Positions 58,021 through 64,000 of a stretch of DNA of 64,000 bases are shown here, in pieces. Every line of letters starts with the position of its first letter. Within the stretch, counting starts at the first letter, position 1. The position numbers were made by a program, and so were the translations under genes. The stretch comes from Micropterix aruncella (taxonomy: Eukaryota; Arthropoda; Insecta; Lepidoptera; Micropterigidae): positions 34,013,134-34,077,133 of the forward strand of contig OX155961.1 in NCBI GenBank assembly GCA_944548615.1, read 5' to 3'. A model generated the notes under the pieces. The model saw only the letters and a program-made list of their open reading frames with translations. It was not told where the DNA came from and did no database searches.

Positions 58021-58460
58021 AAAACAGTTGATTCCAAGTAAGATATCTTAGCACTTGGTTATAGCAGCGTTTGGGTGAAGTCATAATTCTGGCACACTTC
58101 GAAATAGAGATCAATACCGAAATAAATAAATCGAAATTTAAATAAAATCATTGCATTTGTTGGACAGATTGCAGAACAACACAAAATTAGAAAAACGTAT
58201 TTTTTTTAAATTTAGGCTTTAATGCGTTTTCTTGATTTTTCTCAAGGTCTTCCAGATTTTTATTCGATTGAATGCATTCGATTGCAACAATCAAAGCAAA
58301 AAAAAAGAATCAACCTCATATGTCGTTCCTATTCGAAGGAAAGAATAACGGATATCGTTCGAATCGTGACTATAAAAAGAGCAATTTCAGTTTTTCCCGG
58401 ATTTTTCGATTATCCAGGCTTATTCATTATTAATTCAATGAATAAGCGTAAACAAATAGA

Positions 58461-58753
58461 GTTGTCAACTACAACGGGCGAACCCATCACCTCAGGAAGT
58501 TTTAACGATTGATCGTGATCCCGTGAAGTGAGAGCAGAAGACTTGGACAAAACAGTCCACCGTCAAGCTCCGCCACATGCCCGTAAGAGGCCAACGCCTT
58601 ATCCGCGAGATAACCAGGTATGTTACCCAGCGGGCTTACACTCACGCCCTTACTTCTAATTGCGACCAGATTACTCCGGTCTTTCGACTGGTTACGAGTT
58701 CGAGGTCGCTTGCGCGGTCCTCTCCCTTACGAAGCGGTGAAACGGTGCACATA
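58461..58753 (+). repeat. repeat family X, copy G/H, 5' half
   Basis: Starts 'gttgtcaactacaacgggcg' and follows X through 'cacctcaggaagttttaacg', 'gaggccaacgccttatccgc' and 'gactggttacgag' to 'gcggtgaaac'. It stops exactly where the inserted transposon begins. The missing half is at 61193-61598. Confidence 0.87.
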
Positions 58754-58754
58754 C

Positions 58755-61188
58755 AAGTATTTGCCAAATCTGGGCGCACGTAAGTCCCGAAATCTAAATT
58801 GCAATAATGACCCTAAAAACCAGTTTCAGCTAGAGAGAACAAACCAACCAACAATGTCCAGGCCCGTTCCCCTCGCTTCTGTGCCCGCCACGTGCGTAGC
58901 GTAAGTCGGAATTTGATCGTTTCACCTCGTACACGTATTTGTTGTCGGCGCTCAGAAAAATCATCAACTTTGAAGTGTTTTTTTTATGTTTTCGAGTTCA
59001 TATTGCAATTTAAAAGTCATGGATTCTGATAAAGCATGTAAGAGTTTTAATAACTGTTTTCAAAGAGTAACGATAAACTAACAACTATGACTTTCCTTAA
59101 ACTAATAAAAATAAGTCATTATTATTCTCTGATTTTGATACACTTTGTTTTTAGCTAAGGTTTTTGGTTTGTAATCCGGACATATCGGGCTATGATTTTT
59201 ATTTATATTTATTCTACGCACAATTTCCTTTTAAATAACAATATAAACGTATCCGAATACATCTCAATAGATGACTTTTTTATCTAAACAATATGTTAAT
59301 CAATAAAATGTGAATCTGTATTTTTTTTTCAAAGTTACTTCTACATAGTCTATGCTTGTTTAAGGCTCACAAGGTGCGTCAGGAGTAAGTATTGTGACCG
59401 GAAATTTTTTATACTACCTCATCAAAAACCAAGATTTGCCTAATTTGGATGCCAAATTGGACTTTTTGAGATACCGACTTTTGTTAGACAAGCCTTACCA
59501 CGAAGAGCGAATTGTTGGCTTGAAACGAAATTTTGCTCGTTTCAAATAATAAAGTAAACAGAGATGGATCAAACCTAATTACAAAGAAGATGTTTTTCTG
59601 AAATCTAATAAATCATGGCTGGAAGGAACTTTTGAAATCCGTGTTGCTGAAACTACACAAAATCGGCCTGGTCGACCATCAAAATCCTATGAAGAGGTTT
59701 GTGACAAGAGGAAAAGGCGAAAGACGGCAAAACTCCGTTTTGCTTTGAAAAAATGGAGTTTGAAGGATGGGTCAGATGGAAACATTTTCCAAAGCTGCTT
59801 GCGCCTTTGCAATTAGTTTACGGAGATAACAAAAGTGTCCTGTGGAAAAACGCTAAGCCATCCTCACCGAAAAAGAAATAAGATATGTTAATAAAGCGAT
59901 AACCTCTCTAGTACCAACTGTGATAGACAAACACGAGAAAATCTGCAATGCAGCCACGGGAACTAAATCTTCGAGCAGGTGCTATATTATCGGAGCAACC
60001 TCTAAATACTTTCCCAAGGTAGGTATATTTCACAAGAGACGTCAATTTCGAGGCAGTTGAATTTGGCTTATCAGTTTTACATGCACGAATTCGTATATTA
60101 GAGATAATCCTTCATGTGGCATACAAATTACCAGTGGAGAAATACAGAGAAAAGAAGACCAAAGAAGAAAAAGACCTAGAAGACGATCGAAAAAACTACA
60201 TAACTACGTACCAGATTTCGCGCTAAAACAGGGCTCATAGTGGACATACCTAAGTCTAATTTTGGAAACATCAATGATGGCAATACCAGCAGAAGATTTT
60301 TTGAGAATCCTAGCTTAGCTGCTGTAATCACGGGGATAGATTATGAGCCTACCGACTATACGGCTAAAAGTCATATTGGAAGCAATTTTAAGTGGGCACA
60401 AAATTTATCCATTGAAATATTAAGAATACGCCTCAGAAACTGCTCGTCTGTATGTAAGCAAATATGGCTGGCACATTGGATTAAAGTAATACATTATATA
60501 ATATTGGAGTAATCCTTCATAAATTGCTGGTACATAGTGCCATAATAATAGAAAAAGCCCTACTGCCAATAGGACAACTTTCCGAAGAGGCAGTTGAGAA
60601 AATAAACATTTAAGGTCATACCGGCATGATTTCGCTACAAAATTCTCAAAAGAAAGCTGCATCCAAGATGTGCTATAAAGTCTTATTATTAGTTCCGATC
60701 CTTTGCTAAACAGCATGCGAGGAGCTATAAAAAGGAAAGCTAACACATTCCTGCCTAAATTCCTGACCATGTTAGTTTCCGCGGAGCCAAGTATAACCGA
60801 AACTTCGTCAGAAAGTGATGATGAAGATTAACCCCTATATATATGTTACCCCTATAACCCAAAGGGGTAACATAATTATAATTATAGGGGTTACCCCTAT
60901 AACCCAAAATGGGGATATATTATTTTTTGTTTTTGTTTTTCTTGTATAACTTACATAATAAATATCAGTAAAGTAATGTTTTTAAATGCCATTAACATGT
61001 CTTTAAATTAGCATAAAAATATTTTTAAAAATCATTTACATTTTTATATGTAAATATGTGTAGTAGTTACTTAAAGTTTGTAATATAATAAATAATATGT
61101 TTAAAAAATGTTTGTCATTCTATTTGAGATATTTAAATTCTAATTAGACATAAAAATAATTTTGTCCGCCCAGATTTTGCAAATGCCT
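58755..61188 (+). mobile_element. TIR DNA transposon of about 2.4 kb inserted in family X
   Basis: Left end AG-TATTTGCCAAATCTGGGC (from 58755), right end inverted AGGCATTTGCAAAATCTGGG (from 61188), about 24 bp each with few mismatches. It splits one X copy into halves, with a short 'gcggtg(t)aaac' overlap on both sides that may be the target duplication. If the right end is taken a few bases farther out it reads CACTGAGGC, recalling CACTA/Chapaev-type termini. This is suggestive only. It carries the pseudogene below. Confidence 0.72.
59020..60832 (+). pseudogene. uncharacterised insect multicopy protein, decayed
   Basis: A possible first exon 'MDSDKAC' at 59020 meets GTAAGAGT, a good donor. 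Later coding blocks appear in order with stops and shifts: 'LPNLDAKLDFLRYRLLLDKP', 'YHEERIVGLKRNFARFK', 'YKEDVFLKSNKSWLEGTFEI', 'RPGRPSKSYEEVCDKRKRRK', then 'FGNINDGNTSRRFFENPSLA', 'SETARLYV'-like, 'LLPIGQLSEEA', 'RHDFATKFSKESC', 'LIISSDPLLNSM' and an acidic end 'SSESDDED' at 60830. I recognise this block order from multicopy hypothetical proteins of insects and Hydra with no assigned function. The terminal inverted repeats suggest it is a transposon protein. No catalytic triad can be assigned. Confidence 0.7.
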
Positions 61189-61192
61189 CAGT

Positions 61193-61598
61193 GTGCGGTG
61201 TAAACCGAATCTATCGCGGACCACGGCATCCTTTGCCCGGCTGTTCACCCAGGATCGGGTAGCCGATGGTCGTTTCAAGAGCAGTCGCCTTAAGGTCCCC
61301 CAACCACCCCCGCTCTATATGAAACAGTATTTCAATTTCAATACTGCTTCCAGACTCCCCCGACTGTTAGTCAGAGTGCGCAATCGATTGGTTTATGCCG
61401 CACGGTGCGCAGACCGTCCAGGAGCGCCAGAAAGTTGACTCCTAGGGGAAACTAACCCTAAGGCCAGAGTCCTGCCCGAGCTTGCATTTCATACGTGGAG
61501 GCCGCCGGATGGGTGTTGACCCGTGAGTGTGACCAACCCTGAACAGAATGGGTCTTCGTGGCCAACTCAACAATTGCCCATTAGCTCCCTAAATAAGC
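61193..61598 (+). repeat. repeat family X, copy G/H, 3' half
   Basis: Resumes 'gcggtgtaaaccgaatctat', then 'cccccgctctatatgaaac', 'gtccaggagcgccagaaag', 'gggtgttgacccgtgag' and 'gaacagaatgggtcttcg', ending 'cccattagctccctaaat' with a further 'attagctccctaatt' at 61600-61614, the same short 3' repeats as copy F. Confidence 0.87.
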
Positions 61599-61619
61599 GT
61601 AATTAGCTCCCTAATTAAG

Positions 61620-61940
61620 AATATAGAATACTGTAATTCAGTAGTAGTCAAATACTTTAATAGTATGGCCAGGTACTGTAAACGAGGCAAAACGACCTGG
61701 ATGCCGCTGCGCCGTGAATTCATTTGGGTTTTGTCTATGAACGAAGGAATAAAAGATTTGATCCTTGAACTAACAAACAGTTTTCTTTGTTTGGAGGTTA
61801 GTTTCGTGTCGGACGCGGTCAGTGTGTTCCAAGTCGATTTTCAGTTATTTTTGTACTTAATGGAAAATGTGGAGTAACGTGAAAGTTACAAGAATGCTAA
61901 AAATCGTAAAGTTCGCGAAAGAATGCGTGATATTAAAACG
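61620..61940. other. unrecognised
   Basis: A 70-codon + frame from 61665 has no recognisable domain. Nothing else is identified here. Confidence 0.4.
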
Positions 61941-62430
61941 GTTGTGCCAACCCAAAACTTTCCCGGCAAGTAGCCAAGGACTGATTTCATCTGAATATTA
62001 ATTTCATAAATAAAATCGATGAGCGCCCTCTCGGCCGGCGGTTGGGCTCCATTGCAACTGCATCTTGCGGTGCGGTTCGTTTCTTGGCTAATGGCGGGGT
62101 TGGGCCAAGCGCCACGGCTGGAGTTAAATTTTGATTAAAATATGTGAATTCACAGAGTGATTTCAGAGTCCTATATTTCGAGATTGATAATGACTAGTGG
62201 GGGAGGGGGGGTGGACCGATTTCCACCACAATTTTTTCAACTTTTGCCATGACCAAATGATGCCTGTTCACCAAATTTCAGCTTAATCGGATTAATCATT
62301 TGAAGGCTAACGTGGAGGAATACATAAACACAGTTAGGACAGATAGACATACTTCAATCTGGAAATGGTCCTATTCGGCTCAGGGGGGCTCAAAACGGAT
62401 ATTTCCGTCTTCATCTCAAAAAAAAAAAAA
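61940..62430 (+). repeat. dispersed family Y, longest copy
   Basis: Begins 'ggttgtgccaacccaaaact' and includes 'cggcaagtagccaaggac', 'gatttcatctgaat', 'cgatgagcgccctctcgg', 'ggtggaccgatttccacc', 'aatctggaaatggtcc', and a short G run where other copies carry long poly-G. It ends in poly-A. It is the reference for the fragments at 27380, 28300, 53770, 54655 and 57690. Confidence 0.78.
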
Positions 62431-62739
62431 AATGTGCGTTAACAACTTACCTCCTCGTTCGTTGTTGGACCGAGAAAGTAATAAGCTTGGAACCAACGAG
62501 ACTGTTGCCAACAACCAATGTTGGTAGAATTATTTGAGCAATTACTCAAATATTTACATATAGGTACACATTTGTAACAATCCTGTTGTAGGTATAGTAT
62601 TATAACATAAACTAATCTTTGACTTATATAATCGAGTCATCAGAGGGCTCATTGTTTAAATAAGCACCTTTGTGATCGGCAGGATAACATCTTTACCGGA
62701 TTCATTTATTATTCTCTGTTTTGAAGAAATACTTCTACT

Positions 62740-63070
62740 TTTTTACCCGACTGCCCAACAAAAAAGGAGTGTAATGTGTTTAGGATTCATATATGTATGT
62801 TTTCCGTTTCTTTATTCCAACATAACTTCTAAACGCCTAAATCGATTTAAAATGGGGTGGTATTGTCAGAATTGTTATGTCATCCCAAATGCCATGGGGT
62901 ACATTAACTGTAAAAATATTAAGTAAGTAGTTGTCTAAATGTCCAAATGTCAATAAATCAACATAAATATATCGTGTTTAGTATCAAATTAATGGTCTGA
63001 TTAAGAACATTTCGGAAATATACATGTATTTACCATCGATAAATACATAAACCACAAATGTTTCATTTAA
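62740..63070 (-). repeat. dispersed family W, longest copy
   Basis: Inverted relative to 43180-43420 and 44470-44790: 'gtttccgtttctttattcc', 'gtcaataaatcaacataaat', 'atatcgtgtttagtatcaaa' and 'tacataaaccacaaatg'. No coding potential. After it, 63071-63330 is AT-rich and ends in a 'tttgatttaatttgatttgg' tail-like stretch. Confidence 0.75.
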
Positions 63071-63330
63071 AAAAAAACGTAATAAAAATAATCATAAATA
63101 CAATACTTTACTTTCTGTAACGGGAGTCGTGTTTTTATATTCTTTTTAATGTTAATTTATGTATTTTCTAATAAAACTAAAATTACAATACGTTGGGTTT
63201 TATATATTAATTATATGTCTATTTATTATCAGCAATTTTATACTTTATATGTAAATGACTAAACAAACATGTGTAAAATTTTGAAGACAATAAACTTCAT
63301 TTGATTTAATTTGATTTGGTAGACATCCCA

Positions 63331-64000
63331 CGACAAAACTCTACGCGACAATTAAATACATTGCTACCATTTTACATTTTTTTGACAATCTTATAAGTCC
63401 TTCCAGTCATTTCCAACGATCAAGTCCTACCAGTCATTTCCAAAGTGGTTTATATGGACCCCCGGGTTATTTCGAATTACAAGGGGTCCATATCAGCGAG
63501 AAAAAGATAGGGGTGCACAAAATATAAATAAGGGTCGACGTTAGCGGACCCTATAGCAGGGCATCATAAACATTCAAGCGGTCAGTAAATGTCGTATTAC
63601 ACCTAAAACAGTTTGCGTTTACTTCATAGCATGTGTGGTGTCTTTCCAAGGTGTGGGGGCTTCCAAGATGTGGGGCCTTCCCACGCGTGGCCTACATACA
63701 GACTCAACCCTTCAGGTTGTAAGGCTAAAGGTGACGTCGTGCGGCGTTGTCGAAGTCCTCGTTTTTAACGTCGCTCGGGTCGTGTTTAATCCGCTGTAGG
63801 TAGTATTTCCAGGATATGCACTCGAGGTTTGTATTGTTAATAAAAAAGATAATAATAATTTTTACGTTTTAAAAGCTTCTAAGCCATTAAAGTTTTATTT
63901 CCTATAAAATGTAGTCTATTGCACTATTTACGAATTTACAGTAATTGCGTTTTTGCTTCAAAGCACGTACTAATAGTTCTACTTTAAATATGATCTCCGA
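63331..64000. other. unassigned right edge
   Basis: A GC-richer block at 63430-63840. On the minus strand 63834-63725 there is an open stretch 'YLQRIKHDPSDVKNEDFDNA' plus 'ARRHL' before a TAG. It has protein-like composition, but I do not recognise it. Nothing else is supported. Confidence 0.35.

Noticed and set aside
57772..58037. Minus-strand Gly/Val/Trp-rich open frames
   Set aside because: Product of the C-rich tract. Low complexity and no conserved features.
60420..60770. Minus-strand 116-codon open frame with hydrophobic runs, resembling a membrane protein or a missing GPCR exon
   Set aside because: It is antisense to the decayed orphan protein on +, which has ordered conserved blocks. 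No GPCR motif is seen in it.

Overview
The window is animal nuclear DNA, most probably from a moth or butterfly. It is AT-rich, has no operons or ribosome binding sites, and consists almost entirely of decayed mobile elements. The Lepidoptera call rests on two Helitron families with textbook termini (A^TC...CTAG^T), on a dispersed repeat carrying the 'accgacttcaaaaaa' end, and on the jockey/CR1-type LINEs. This is inference from repeat style, not a database match.

I can support one host gene. It is a rhodopsin-class peptide GPCR of the adipokinetic-hormone / ACP / corazonin (GnRH-receptor-like) group, on the minus strand, with four coding exons at 54345-54572, 40209-40413, 28538-28709 and 9979-10178. 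All visible splice sites are GT-AG, and the phases (0, 1, 2) join into 268 uninterrupted codons covering TM3 to TM7. The TM1-TM2 exon(s) should lie beyond the right edge or be unrecognised at right. The C-terminal exon was not found. The three visible introns (about 13.9, 11.5 and 18.4 kb) hold nearly everything else.

Layout. 0-10 kb: RNase H-type LINE fragment (minus), Penelope-like 3' end (minus), a (TA)70 tract, CR1-type LINE fragment, an inverted-repeat element holding a piggyBac-type MITE, and a foldback. 10-28.5 kb (intron 3): dispersed repeats, two long-TIR foldback elements (one split by a LINE), MITEs, a 5S rRNA-like sequence joined to a nearly intact LINE whose 3' UTR holds a Helitron, and a copy of a repeat family I call X. 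28.7-40.2 kb (intron 2): LINE and hAT remnants, an RNase H LINE copy, X, a second Penelope-like end, a jockey ORF1 fragment and a Helitron helicase remnant. 40.4-54.3 kb (intron 1): tandem X copies, LINE fragments, a complete but gutted Helitron, and two copies of a TIR element. 54.6-64 kb: pogo/Tigger remnant, a strongly C-rich tract, and a TIR transposon carrying a pseudogene of an uncharacterised insect protein family inserted into an X copy.

The observations most worth following are these. (1) Family X is a repeat of about 550-730 bp with a 13-bp target-site duplication and 'ttagctccc' 3' repeats; I do not recognise it. (2) The 58.75-61.19 kb element pairs terminal inverted repeats with an orphan insect protein family, suggesting that family is transposon-encoded. 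(3) A 5S rRNA-like sequence abuts the 5' end of a LINE. (4) The GPCR gene itself.
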